Source of the DNA: Peptococcaceae bacterium
Lineage (GTDB): Bacteria; Bacillota; Desulfotomaculia; Desulfotomaculales; Pelotomaculaceae
Direction of reading: 5' to 3'
Assembly: GCA_012518875.1 (NCBI GenBank)
Contig: JAAYRI010000087.1
Location: forward strand, 27,947 to 91,946
Length of the DNA: 64,000 bases
The translations under genes were made by a program, and so were the position numbers. Positions 8,350-18,300 of this stretch are shown here, one piece after another. The notes under the pieces are model-generated. The model made no database searches. It had not been told where the DNA came from and was given only the letters and a program-made list of their open reading frames with translations. How positions within the stretch are numbered: the stretch's first letter is position 1; each line of letters begins with the position of its first letter.

Positions 8350-10146
8350 TTGGTTGTCAAACTATTAATGGGAAACGAAGCCATTGCCCATGGCGCAGTG
8401 GAAGCCGGTGTAAAGGTTGCCGCTGCTTATCCGGGTACCCCATCATCGGAAATTTTGGAGACCCTGGCGACTATGGCTAGGGAACATGGTTTTTACACAG
8501 AGTGGTCTGTTAACGAAAAGGCAGCCCTGGAAACTGCCATTGGCGCCTCCTTTGCAGGCGCCCGTTCCCTGGCAGCCATGAAGCAGGTTGGACTCAATGT
8601 GGCTGCCGACCCTTTGATGAGCCTGGCCTACATCGGCATTAAGGGGGGCCTGGTACTGGTGGTGGCCGATGACCCCGGCCCCCACAGTTCACAAACCGAA
8701 CAGGATACACGCAAGTTTGCCCAATTTGCCAAACTACCGGTACTTGATCCGGTTAATCCTGCCGAAGCCAGGGAAATGGCAAAATATGCCTTTGAGCTAT
8801 CGGAACAACTACTGCTGCCGGTCATTCTCCGGCCAACAACGCGTACCTGTCACGCCTGCCAGGATATCGATTTACCCGCAGGCATAGGAAAAAACCCCCC
8901 ACCGGCTGGTTTTGAGAAAGACCCTAATTGGGTTATTTTCCCCAGCTTATCCGCCCGCAAGCATATCTGGCTCAACAAACAGCAGGAAACAGCCGGGAGC
9001 ATCCTTGGGTTATCTCCCTTCAACCGCCTGGAAATCGATCCAGGCGCTCGGGTAGGCATTGTCGCTTGTGGGTTAAGTTATAACTATGTACGGGAAGCAT
9101 TGCAACTGACCGGCTTGCAGGCTACCATCCTAAAAATAGGCACACCATATCCCCTCCCCAATGACCCGGTGCTGGAACTGTTTAAACATGTGGACCGGAT
9201 CCTGGTTATCGAGGAACAGGAGCCTGTGGTTGAAGACCAGCTCATTTCCCTGGCCTGGCAACAGGGTTTAACAGCCCCCATTTCCGGGAAACACGACCGC
9301 CTGGTAGCCAGAGAAGGGGAATTCGATGTAGACAAGGTAAAAGCAATTATTGAGAAATTTTATGGCTTGCAGGGGCAGTTAGGACAGGTAACACCCCTGC
9401 CCGAACTGCCCCTGCGGCCGCCGGTTCTTTGCGCCGGCTGTCCCCACCGGGCCTCCTTCTATATTTTTAAAAATGCCGCCCGGGGCACAGAGGCAGTGTT
9501 TACCGGAGACATCGGCTGCTATACCCTGGGGGCCATACCACCCCTTAACGCATTGGACACCTGCCTATGTATGGGAGCCGGCGTCACTATAGCTGCAGGC
9601 TTACACCGAGTTGAACCGGGCCGCAAGCAGGTAGCCTTCCTTGGAGACTCCACCTTTTTCCACTCCGGCGTTACAGGGCTAATCAACGCCGTTTATAACC
9701 GGGCTGACATCACTGTAGTCATCCTGGACAACCGCACTACCGCCATGACCGGCCACCAGCCTCACCCTGGTATAGGGAATACTGGTGCTGATGGGCATGG
9801 CACAACCGTGGATATAACCGGGTTGGCCCGGGCCTGTGGTGTTGATTTCGTACGTGAAGTAGACCCTTACGACCTGACGGCAGGGGTTAAGGCTGCCTGT
9901 GAAGCCATGAACTACAATGGCCCGGCAGTGGTAATCATGAAGCGTGAATGTACGGCCCTGGTAAAAAAGGACCGGCCCTACACCATCAGCAAGGATGACT
10001 GTATAGATTGTGGTGCCTGTGTGGAAGATTTGGGATGTCCGGCTATCGGCAGGCAGGATGGCCTGCCGGCTATAAACACCAACTGTACGGGCTGCGGCGT
10101 CTGCGCACAAATTTGCCCTGTCCAGGCCATTAGGAGGAAATTATGA
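8350..10146 (+). CDS. iorA: Indolepyruvate ferredoxin oxidoreductase, alpha subunit
   Basis: 598 residues. Aryl-pyruvates from Trp, Phe and Tyr transamination are oxidatively decarboxylated to aryl-acetyl-CoA with ferredoxin reduction. The N-terminal pyrimidine-binding domain (AAAYPGTPSSEI) and the TPP-binding domain (GDIGCYTLG, FLGDSTFFHSG) are present. The C-terminus carries a two-cluster ferredoxin domain: CIDCGACVEDLGC and CTGCGVCAQICP. The start is set at TTG 8350 because GGGGG precedes it by eight bases and the family begins at KLLMGNEAIAHG; the frame is open 25 codons further upstream. It overlaps iorB by four bases (ATGA), so translation is coupled. Confidence 0.93.
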   Translation: MVVKLLMGNEAIAHGAVEAGVKVAAAYPGTPSSEILETLATMAREHGFYTEWSVNEKAALETAIGASFAGARSLAAMKQVGLNVAADPLMSLAYIGIKGGLVLVVADDPGPHSSQTEQDTRKFAQFAKLPVLDPVNPAEAREMAKYAFELSEQLLLPVILRPTTRTCHACQDIDLPAGIGKNPPPAGFEKDPNWVIFPSLSARKHIWLNKQQETAGSILGLSPFNRLEIDPGARVGIVACGLSYNYVREALQLTGLQATILKIGTPYPLPNDPVLELFKHVDRILVIEEQEPVVEDQLISLAWQQGLTAPISGKHDRLVAREGEFDVDKVKAIIEKFYGLQGQLGQVTPLPELPLRPPVLCAGCPHRASFYIFKNAARGTEAVFTGDIGCYTLGAIPPLNALDTCLCMGAGVTIAAGLHRVEPGRKQVAFLGDSTFFHSGVTGLINAVYNRADITVVILDNRTTAMTGHQPHPGIGNTGADGHGTTVDITGLARACGVDFVREVDPYDLTAGVKAACEAMNYNGPAVVIMKRECTALVKKDRPYTISKDDCIDCGACVEDLGCPAIGRQDGLPAINTNCTGCGVCAQICPVQAIRRKL

Positions 10147-10733
10147 AATCTGACATTGTAATCAGTGGGGTAGGCGGACAGGGTTCCATACTGGCTTCCC
10201 GGGCCCTGGCCGGGGCTGCAATAGCAAAGGGGCTGCATGTACTGACCTCCGAGGTGATTGGCATGGCCCAGCGGGAAGGGCCGGTGACCAGCCATATCAG
10301 GATTGGGAACAATCTATCCGGTGCTTTAATCCCGGACTATACAGCCGATTATTTGATTAGTCTGGAACTTTCTGAAACCGTACGCAACCTCAGCAAACTA
10401 AGGCCGGGGGGTACAGTGATTACCAGCAAAACAGCGATTATACCGACCTCAGTTCAGCTGGGTCTCTCTAAATATGATCAAGAAATATATGTACAGTACA
10501 TCAAAGAGCAGACTGAAAAGGCAATTTTCCTTGATCTGGAGAGCCTGTCTCTCCAGGCAGGTAACCCCCGGGCCGGCAATGTGGTGATCATGGGAGCCTT
10601 TTCTACATGCCCGGGGCTGCCGCTGCAGGGGGAACAAATTTTACAGGCAATTTTGCAGTTAGTCCCCGAAAGGTACAGAAACATCAATACCCACGCCTTT
10701 GAACTAGGGCGTCAGGCTATGGAGGAATTTTAA
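10143..10733 (+). CDS. iorB: Indolepyruvate ferredoxin oxidoreductase, beta subunit
   Basis: 196 residues, the gamma/POR-type domain of 2-oxoacid:ferredoxin oxidoreductases. The N-terminal glycine-rich motif SGVGGQGSILASR and the conserved segment SEVIGMAQREGPVTSHIR are typical of IorB. It forms the heteromer with IorA. The start codon overlaps the iorA stop, and the next gene begins after one base, so iorA, iorB and the CoA ligase form one transcription unit. Confidence 0.93.
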   Translation: MKSDIVISGVGGQGSILASRALAGAAIAKGLHVLTSEVIGMAQREGPVTSHIRIGNNLSGALIPDYTADYLISLELSETVRNLSKLRPGGTVITSKTAIIPTSVQLGLSKYDQEIYVQYIKEQTEKAIFLDLESLSLQAGNPRAGNVVIMGAFSTCPGLPLQGEQILQAILQLVPERYRNINTHAFELGRQAMEEF

Positions 10734-10734
10734 A

Positions 10735-12012
10735 ATGTCATTAGCAGCGAAAAAAGAATGCGCAAGTCTGGAACAAGTCTTCTCTTATCAGGAAAGAAAG
10801 CTGCAGGAACTGGTTCCCCGCCTCTACGCAAATTCTCCTTTTTACCGCCGGAAACTGGATCAGGCCGGCATTGATCCCCGCAGCGTTAAGACCTGGACGG
10901 ACCTGAGCCGGCTGCCCTTCACCACCAAAGAAGAACTACGGATTGGCTACCCCCTGGGATTAATGGCAGTTCCGGAGGAACAGATCGTTAGAATTCACTC
11001 CTCATCGGGCACCACAGGCAAGCCGATAGTTGTGCCCTATACCGCCGGGGACGTAGCCACCTGGGCCGAAATGATGGCTCGCTGTATGGCTATGACCGGT
11101 GTAACAAACAGGGATCGGGTCCAGGTAACCCCTGGTTACGGCCTGTGGACTGCGGGTATCGGCTTTCAGGCTGGTGTGGAGCGGCTTGGTGCTATGGCTA
11201 TCCCCACCGGCCCGGGCAATACGGAAAAGCAGATGGAAATGATGTGCGACCTGAAAACAACTGTTCTCTGTTCTACGTCCTCCTATGCGCTGCTGATCGC
11301 TGAAGAAATACATAAACGAGGCCTGTTAAATCAAATCAAACTGCGCCTGGGCATTATCGGCTCGGAACGCTGGGGAGAGAAAATGCGGGCCAGGATAGAA
11401 GAATTGCTGGGTATCGAAACCTTTGATATTTACGGACTGACTGAAATATACGGTCCCGGCACTTCAATCGATTGCCCTTTGCACTATGGTCTCCATTACT
11501 GGTACGAACACCTGTTGTTTGAAATAATAGACCCTGTTTCCGGCCGGCAGCTGCCCCCCGGGCAGGAAGGTGAACTAGTGGTAACAACGCTGACCAAGGA
11601 AGGCATGCCCCTGCTGCGCTACCGCACTCGTGACATCACCAGCATTATCCCGGAGATGTGTCCCTGCGGCAGCCCCTACCCCATGCACGAACGCATACTG
11701 GGGCGCACAGACGATATGATCAAAATTAAAGGCGTGAACATTTATCCGGGCCAAATTGAACATGTACTCAAAATCACCCGGGGAGCCGGCAGTGAATACC
11801 AGATTATTGTTACCAGAAAACAGGGCAAGGACAGCATCCTGGTCAAGGTGGAATGTCTGGAAGGAGCCCCCATCGAACATGTGGCCGGGCAACTGCGCAA
11901 GAATATAAAAACCCGCATCGGCATTTTGACGGAAACAGAGGCTGTCCCTCCCGGCACCCTGCCCCGCAGTGAGAAAAAAAGCAAGCGGGTCTTCGACTAT
12001 AGAAACCTGTAA
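10735..12012 (+). CDS. Phenylacetate-CoA ligase family AMP-forming enzyme
   Basis: 425 residues, the length of PaaK-type ligases. The AMP-binding motif HSSSGTTGKPIVVPYT lies at about 89-104, followed by YGLTEIYGPG and the hinge segment LGRTDDMIKIKGVNIYP; the end is the ACT-like C-terminal domain of the family. It interconverts aryl-acetate, ATP and CoA with aryl-acetyl-CoA, AMP and PPi. Behind iorAB it most likely handles the aryl-acetyl-CoA produced there, or activates aryl acids for reductive synthesis of aromatic amino acids. I cannot tell which direction, nor whether indoleacetate or phenylacetate is preferred. Confidence 0.88.
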   Translation: MSLAAKKECASLEQVFSYQERKLQELVPRLYANSPFYRRKLDQAGIDPRSVKTWTDLSRLPFTTKEELRIGYPLGLMAVPEEQIVRIHSSSGTTGKPIVVPYTAGDVATWAEMMARCMAMTGVTNRDRVQVTPGYGLWTAGIGFQAGVERLGAMAIPTGPGNTEKQMEMMCDLKTTVLCSTSSYALLIAEEIHKRGLLNQIKLRLGIIGSERWGEKMRARIEELLGIETFDIYGLTEIYGPGTSIDCPLHYGLHYWYEHLLFEIIDPVSGRQLPPGQEGELVVTTLTKEGMPLLRYRTRDITSIIPEMCPCGSPYPMHERILGRTDDMIKIKGVNIYPGQIEHVLKITRGAGSEYQIIVTRKQGKDSILVKVECLEGAPIEHVAGQLRKNIKTRIGILTETEAVPPGTLPRSEKKSKRVFDYRNL

Positions 12013-12020
12013 ATAATGAG

Positions 12021-12065
12021 GAGGTGTGGATACTATCTGCCGGTAGAATCCACACCTCTTATTTA
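12021..12065 (+). terminator. Terminator of the iorAB-ligase operon
   Basis: GAGGTGTGGAT (12021-12031) pairs perfectly with ATCCACACCTC (12048-12058), giving an 11-base stem with a 16-base loop followed by TTATTT. It begins nine bases after the ligase stop codon. Confidence 0.8.
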
Positions 12066-12267
12066 CCCAACTTTATTTAGCTATAGCCATACACAAACCC
12101 AGACCCGATCACCTTGCAATCTTCAGAACCATTGTACCCTCATTTCTTAAACCCGCCACTAACCTCCTCACTATGGTATAATTTTACTACCACTAACTGA
12201 GCAGTCTCCCAACTGAAAATTCACGTCCAAATAGGCTGCTGCTCACAGTATACAAGGAGGGCTCCCA

Positions 12268-12780
12268 ATGAAATATCCCTTGCTCCATGATAAAAACCGT
12301 GAATACCTGATATCTTTATTAGAGGACATGGCTAAAAGATGGCTGGCCCACGACGGGTTATGGTTTCAGGCCGTTGAAAGAGAACTGGGCATGGAACAGG
12401 CCATCAAAATAGATGCGGCGGCCTGGGAAAAATTCACGCAGATTGAGGCCCAAAGAATCAAATCACTGCTCCAACTGCCTGATAACGGTGGTCTGGCGGC
12501 GTTAAAATTAGCCCTGGGACTGCGCCTTTATGCCTTTGTGAACGAACAGGAAATTATTGACACAGACGAAAATAAAATAATTTTCAGAATGAACGATTGT
12601 CGGGTGCAATCAGCGCGGAGAAGAAAGGGTTTGCCTGATTTCCCCTGTAAAAGTGTGGGGATAGTGGAATACTCTTTTTTTGCCAAAACAATTGACCCCC
12701 GGATAAAAACCAGGTGTCTGACCTGTCCCCCCGATGAACATCCGGATGAGTATTTCTGCGCCTGGGAGTTCCGGATTTAA
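12268..12780 (+). CDS. DUF6125-like cytosolic protein of unknown function
   Basis: 170 residues with no signal peptide or membrane segment. The N-terminal half is helical (EYLISLLEDMAKRWLAHDGLWF); the C-terminal half carries scattered cysteines in the order C-RVQSARRRKGL-C, then CLTCPP and FCAWEF, suggesting a metal or redox site. This pattern recalls DUF6125 and proteins annotated as L-2-amino-thiazoline-4-carboxylate hydrolase-like in anaerobes, but I cannot assign a reaction. Start ATG 12268 follows AAGGAGGG. It is a single gene, convergent with the DUF4173 gene; the gap upstream (12066-12267) shows no further feature. Confidence 0.75.
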   Translation: MKYPLLHDKNREYLISLLEDMAKRWLAHDGLWFQAVERELGMEQAIKIDAAAWEKFTQIEAQRIKSLLQLPDNGGLAALKLALGLRLYAFVNEQEIIDTDENKIIFRMNDCRVQSARRRKGLPDFPCKSVGIVEYSFFAKTIDPRIKTRCLTCPPDEHPDEYFCAWEFRI

Positions 12781-12838
12781 TCCCCGGCCAGATCAAACAG
12801 CACAGGCCATACAAGCCCTCTAAACCCTTATCTGAAAT

Positions 12839-14446
12839 TTATTTAAGATATTCAATAATTCTTTGTCGCGCCCGGGCTCTTTCCAAACTGTCACCCGGCC
12901 TGCCGGCCACCTTGTCAGCCTGCTGCTGCTGGATCAGCAGATATTCCTGTAGCTCTAACTCCAGTGTGGGGTCACTGTTTTGTTCATATACCTGTAAGGC
13001 TGCATGAACACCGGCGGCACCCGATCGATATAAGATTTCCATATCAAAATTCTCCAGGGTACCGGCTAGATAACGGTGCCCATTGTATTTGGCTACCAGG
13101 CTGTCGGGATTTATTATGCACAATGTACAGAACATAAATATGCCCGCCCCAACTGCCAGGCGCATGATGGAAAAGGACCATTTCTGCAGCGCTATGACTC
13201 CCCCACATATAATAGCCATAAAGCTCATAAGAACACAGGGCAACAACCGGCGCATGGATAAACCATATGCCCCAATATAAAGAGCCATTTTGCTGAAGGC
13301 AGTAGCAATGAGCACCAGTGTAAGCATCGCCAGCACTGCGTTGAGTATTCTTAGTAACATACTATCCCTGTTATGCTGTTGACTGATGATATTTGCTGCT
13401 ATCAATACCAACAGGTTTATGACTGCAATACGGCACAGCTCAAAAAACCCGCTGCGGGCATATGATGAATAAACCTGCCACTCCTCCGGCCGTTGGCCGA
13501 CAAAGGCAGAAAAAAAATAAGGAGCCTGGCTGCCGATAAATAGGATATAAAGTGAACATAAGAGGCCGATTAAGATATAAACTGTAGTCATGGGTAGTAT
13601 CCGCAAACCTGAAAGTTTCTTCAGGGTAATGTCTTTTTCAAACAGGTCGGTACCCCTTTTGTGAGCACTACCGGCAACTAGACCAAAGATATAGGCAGCA
13701 ATGGGAATAGCAAGCAGAAGCTGCCAACACGTTTCCCAAAATTTATCGCTGAACCCTCGGAATCCATCTAATATCCCCTGGATCAGTTTGGCGAAACCAC
13801 CGCTGTCGGCTGCCATCAGCAAGGGTAAAACCATAACTGTCACAATCAAGGCCAAAAACAAACCCAACGCAATGGGGAAAATTTGTTTCCCCCACCCAAC
13901 CCTATTGTTAACCAGAAGAGCCAGGCCCTTATACTGGCAACCGAAATTGCTAAATGGGATAACCAGCAAGGCATTATAGCCGTCCAACGGCAGTAGATTA
14001 CTGGTTTTGTCCAGAATAAGCCCTCCGGTGGCACATAGGATCCAATACACAGTGCTGAAAAACAACAGCAAAGCAGGCCAGGGGGCTAAGCCGTTGTTGG
14101 CCCATAAACTGTAGCTCAGGCCTATTAATATCACTACCACCAGCCAGAACCAGCTGGATTTGGGAATCGGCAATCCTTTTTTCAGCAGATACAAGGTTAC
14201 CAAACCACAAAATACCAGGGTAAACAAAGTCACTCCCCAGCCCTGCCAGGAAAGCAATACCCAACGAACAAAAAGAAAACCCAGGAGAAGAGCAAACAGG
14301 GCCAAATAGCTGTCCCAGCGGTCAGGAACAAAAGGGTCTTTCTTTTTCCATAGCCGGGTTTCTGACAGGCTTTCCCCGGGTTCGCCCCGACCGAGGGCCC
14401 CCGAAGTCCAGGCTGTTTCATTTTTGTTCATTTCAGGCTTATCCAT
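12839..14446 (-). CDS. DUF4173/DUF4153 family multispanning membrane protein
   Basis: 535 residues with about a dozen hydrophobic segments after a charged N-terminal tail of some 40 residues. The segment VLPLLMAADSGGF and the C-terminal SLVAKYNGHRYL followed by a Leu/Tyr-rich tail match the DUF4173 (DUF4153-related) family; a soluble helical tail ends the protein. Function unknown. Start ATG 14446 has GAGGAGGG upstream. It lies 15 bases after the YozG-like repressor gene and 30-odd bases after the DUF2975 gene, so the three are presumably one operon. Confidence 0.8.
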   Translation of the reverse strand: MDKPEMNKNETAWTSGALGRGEPGESLSETRLWKKKDPFVPDRWDSYLALFALLLGFLFVRWVLLSWQGWGVTLFTLVFCGLVTLYLLKKGLPIPKSSWFWLVVVILIGLSYSLWANNGLAPWPALLLFFSTVYWILCATGGLILDKTSNLLPLDGYNALLVIPFSNFGCQYKGLALLVNNRVGWGKQIFPIALGLFLALIVTVMVLPLLMAADSGGFAKLIQGILDGFRGFSDKFWETCWQLLLAIPIAAYIFGLVAGSAHKRGTDLFEKDITLKKLSGLRILPMTTVYILIGLLCSLYILFIGSQAPYFFSAFVGQRPEEWQVYSSYARSGFFELCRIAVINLLVLIAANIISQQHNRDSMLLRILNAVLAMLTLVLIATAFSKMALYIGAYGLSMRRLLPCVLMSFMAIICGGVIALQKWSFSIMRLAVGAGIFMFCTLCIINPDSLVAKYNGHRYLAGTLENFDMEILYRSGAAGVHAALQVYEQNSDPTLELELQEYLLIQQQQADKVAGRPGDSLERARARQRIIEYLK

Positions 14447-14461
14447 CTACCTAAACCCTCC

Positions 14462-14674
14462 TCAGTCTTGGTCCGGTTTGTATTCCAGTATGTCTCCGGG
14501 CTGACAATCCAGTGCTTTACAAATCGCTTCCATAGTGGAAAAACGAATCGCCCTTGCCTTACCGGTTTTAAGAATGGAGAGATTGGTTTGATTTATGCCT
14601 ATCTTTTCAGCCAGTTCGACAGATGACATTTTTCGTTTGGCCATCATTACATCCAAATTTACCACGATGGGCAC
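14462..14674 (-). CDS. Small XRE/Cro-type transcriptional regulator (YozG-like)
   Basis: 70 residues made up almost entirely of one helix-turn-helix: MSSVELAEKIGINQTNLSIL followed by KALDCQPGDILEY. This is the YozG-type short Cro regulator that is commonly coupled to DUF2975 membrane proteins. The start is GTG 14674 behind GGGAGAGGG. It sits between DUF2975 and DUF4173 genes and is likely to autoregulate the set; a palindromic sequence upstream of the operon (15238-15260) is a possible site. Confidence 0.88.
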   Translation of the reverse strand: MPIVVNLDVMMAKRKMSSVELAEKIGINQTNLSILKTGKARAIRFSTMEAICKALDCQPGDILEYKPDQD

Positions 14675-14692
14675 GATTTCCCTCTCCCTTCC

Positions 14693-15142
14693 CTAAACTG
14701 TGTAATCAGCTTCATTTTTTAGTTCCACTGCCTGGGCCACAACATTTTTCACCACACGCACAATCAAACCCATAAAAGCAGCGGCTACCGCCACAAAGAA
14801 CCACGGATAATAGTAAAACTGGGAAGCCAGAGCTATCCCTGCCCCGGCAAAACAGCTCCAGGAAATACGCCGTAGATATTCTACATTTTGGATCGTAAAT
14901 ACCTGGCCGGACTCAATTCCGCGCAGCAGTTTTAGCAAGCTATAGAGCAGATAAGCGGCGGGAACAAATCCGACATAAATGGTGATCATAAAATAGACGG
15001 CTTCATCTTCCAGCCCGGCCTGGGAAAACTCCACGAACCAGTGGGTCAACCAGGGTGCAGCCACCACTGCAACCAATAATAGACCCATAAAGAACAAAAC
15101 ACACAGCCTGCTTAAAAGAATGGACTTTTCTTCACTCCCCAT
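14693..15142 (-). CDS. DUF2975 family membrane protein
   Basis: 149 residues with four hydrophobic segments at about 10-30, 48-68, 93-110 and 115-135. The central LRGIESGQVFTIQNVEYLRRISW is the DUF2975 hallmark. Function unknown; members stand next to YozG-like repressors, as here (18 bases downstream). First gene of the three-gene unit. Start ATG 15142 follows GGAAAGGAAAAAAACC. Confidence 0.85.
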   Translation of the reverse strand: MGSEEKSILLSRLCVLFFMGLLLVAVVAAPWLTHWFVEFSQAGLEDEAVYFMITIYVGFVPAAYLLYSLLKLLRGIESGQVFTIQNVEYLRRISWSCFAGAGIALASQFYYYPWFFVAVAAAFMGLIVRVVKNVVAQAVELKNEADYTV

Positions 15143-15237
15143 GGTTTTTTTCCTTTCTAAATAGGTGAATCACCCTTTATTTGCACTTGTAGTATAGCAA
15201 AAACATCCACGTAAGGCAATAAGGTTTTATTGTTAAA

Positions 15238-15260
15238 CGATAAAAACTATTCGTTTATCG
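15238..15260. promoter_or_regulatory. Palindrome upstream of the DUF2975 operon, candidate operator
   Basis: CGATAAA (15238-15244) and TTTATCG (15254-15260) form an inverted repeat around a nine-base centre, about 95 bases upstream of the DUF2975 start. It is a plausible site for the YozG-like repressor encoded in the operon; this is inference from position and symmetry only. Confidence 0.35.
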
Positions 15261-15283
15261 CCTTTACCGTAGGGATTGTGGCA

Positions 15284-15319
15284 TAAGAAAAGGCATGACA
15301 GTCAAATGACCACCATGCC
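15284..15319 (-). terminator. Terminator of the addBA operon
   Basis: On the minus strand GGCATG (15319-15314) and CATGCC (15297-15292) form a stem, extended inside by GTCA/TGAC, followed by TTTTCTT. It begins about 18 bases after the addA stop codon. Confidence 0.75.
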
Positions 15320-15336
15320 AGGCCCCCGATACCTTA

Positions 15337-18300
15337 TTAGATGCACTTAAGGGCCAGATCCTGGGAGAAGAGGTATATTTGTTTTTCTTTGACCGGGCGG
15401 GCCAGGATGTCTTCTACTGCCCGGGCATATAGCATTAACTGGCCCCGGTAGCGTTCCACTACCCCAGCCGCCCCTTCGGCTGCTGGTTTGTCTGTCTTAT
15501 AATCCAACAGCAGGTAACCATCCCCTTCATCCACCAGACAGTCCACCACCCCCTGGACAATAACCTTTTCCTCAATATTGTCCGGCAGATCCGGGTATAT
15601 TTCCCGGGCAGGCAGGGCCAGGGTAAAGGGCAATTCCCGCAGCACCTCTCGGCCGGCCAGCATCCTTTTCCCCAGGGTCCCGGCAAAAAAAACAGCTATT
15701 TTTCCCACCGGCACTGCAGCCGCCTGTTCCGCCGTTAAAATTTCCCGCCTCACCAAATCGGCTATTTCCTTTTCTATATCTGCAGGGGCCAGCGGCCCCC
15801 CTAAATCAATATTTTTCATTACCAGGTGCAGGGCCGATCCCTTTTCTAGAGCTGTCAGTTTCCGCTCCCCCTGTGTAAAAAACGGCCGGCCACCAATTTT
15901 CCACTGATAGTTCTGCCCGGCGCTATCCTCCATGATGGGGGCGGGATCAAGCCTCCTCTGTAGTTCCGTTACCGAAACCCTGGTTGGTAAACCGCCGGTG
16001 GCAACAGCAGGATAGCGCCAGTTGAGCCGATCATTAATCACATCGGTATATACCCCTGGATCAGCCGGTGTTTCCTGTCGTTTTATCAGCTCAAGGATTT
16101 CCGGAACAGCAGCTCTTTCCATGATGGTACCTTTCAGCCCGGTATCCAGATCTATTTGCCAGCGGGAACTATCACCTTGGGCGGAGGCAAACATCTCCTC
16201 CATAAACAAACCGGCCTGTCTGACCACTGCACCATCCCTGTGCCTGGCCAGGGCCGCCCCCAGCCAGTCCAGGTACGTTTGGGCATCGGCCAAATAACCG
16301 TCGGGCAGACGCCACCCGGTAGTGCCGGCAGGCATACACCAGCGCCGGGCATAGTTGGCCAGGCTGTCCACAGACCCGACAAGAACCAGTTTTTCCCGCG
16401 CCCTGGTCATGGCTACATATAGAATACGCATTTCTTCCGCCAGGGCTTCTAATTTTAATTTTTGTTTCAAGGCCAGTTTGGACATCGCCGGATAAGTAAG
16501 CCGGGCCTCAACATCCACCAGCTGTAGTCCCAGCCCCAGGTCCTTATGAAAAAGAATGTCCCTGCTCAAATCAGTGAGGTTGAACTTTCTGCCCAGGCCG
16601 GCTACAAATACCACCGGAAATTCAAGGCCTTTGCTTTTATGAATACTCATCACCCTGACCACGTTTTCCTTTTCCCCCAGGGCGCGGGCAGGGCCAAGAT
16701 CACCGCCTCTATCCAGCAACTGCTCTATAAAGCGAAGAAACAGGAACAATCCCCGGAAGGGACCGGCTTCGTACTGCCGGGCCCTATTGTACAGTGAACG
16801 CAGGTTGGCCTGTCTCTGGCCGCCACCGGGAAGACCACCGGCAAAATCGTAATAGCCTGTTTCCCGATAAATGGTCCAGATCAAGTCAGCCAGGGAGCTG
16901 CGCCTGGCTGCCGTACGCCATTTTTCCAGTTTCCTCAAAAAGTCTATTAATTTTGGGGAAAGATCAGCTTCACCTGCCTCACTGGCAGCGACCACTGCAT
17001 GAAAATAGTAGCCCCGGCGTAAATGCAACCTGATCCGGGCTAATTCACCGGCATCCAGCCCCACCAGGGGTGAGCGCAGCACTGCCGCCAGGGGCACATC
17101 CTGCAAGGGGTTGTCAATAATTTTTAATAGGGACAGGATTGTTTCTATTTCCGTGGCCTGAAAGTATCCTGTGGCCAGTTCAGCGTAAACCGGGATGTCC
17201 AACTGCCTGAATTCTTCCACAAAGGTATTGGCATGGCCAGACGTGGCCCGCATTAGGACGACCACATCACGGTAGGTCAGAGGCCGGTATTGTTTCAAGC
17301 CCCGGTCATAAATATGTAAAGCATTTTTTTCAGCAGACAACCCAGCCAGTTCTTTTATTCGTGTAGCAATGAGCCGGGCTTCCTTCTGCATCGCCTCAAG
17401 CCCTTCTTCAAATTCAACAGGTGCTGCCTGCTCAGTTTGGCAGGCTCCTTTGTGGGCAGCTTTTTGTTCCCTATGGGCCGTGGGGCCTTTCTCTATTAAA
17501 TGCACCTCCACAACCTCATCCGGAATCTGCTCTGCCCCCACAGGGGGGGGGTAATCGGCCCCATAAACCAGCTCGGCGTCAGGCCCATAGTCTATTTCTC
17601 CCACAGAGGGGGTCATCAGCTGGCGAAATACAAAATTGACAGCATTGACCAGGCCCGACCTGCTGCGAAAATTTCTAGCCAGGTCTATGCGACGCTGCCG
17701 GCCTTGTGGTCCGGTGGAATAGGTCGTATATTTTTGCAGAAAAAGTCCGGGATCGGCCAGTCTAAAACGGTAGATACTCTGTTTTACATCCCCCACCATA
17801 AAAAGATTGGGGATACCGTTTTCCTGCCTGGAAACAAGCCGTAGTATGGCCTCCTGCATAGCGTTAATATCCTGGTATTCATCTACCAACACTTCTTCAT
17901 ATCTTTCCTGGAGGTTCATTGCCACGGGAGAAGGAAGCAGCCCCCCGGGCCCCCTTTCCGAAAGCACCTGCAGACTATATTGCTCCAGATCACCAAAGTC
18001 AACCACATTTCGCGCTCTTTTGGCATCCTTGTAAGCTATTGCAAAATCTATTGCTAACTCGGCCAGTTCCTGCACAAGAGGGTACAGTCTCCTCAGGTCA
18101 TGGCAAATCCTTTCCGGGGTAGTGTCAAAATAACTCCGACGGACTGCAGCAGCCTTTTCCTTGGCCCGATCCCGGAGTTTTTTCACCTGTTCAACCAGTT
18201 CCGGATCGGCATCTTTTTTCCGGCAGGTGGGCAGCCTGGCAAAGGTAATACCCTGGAACAAATCATACAATTCAGACCAGGAAATACCCTGGCTACAGCG

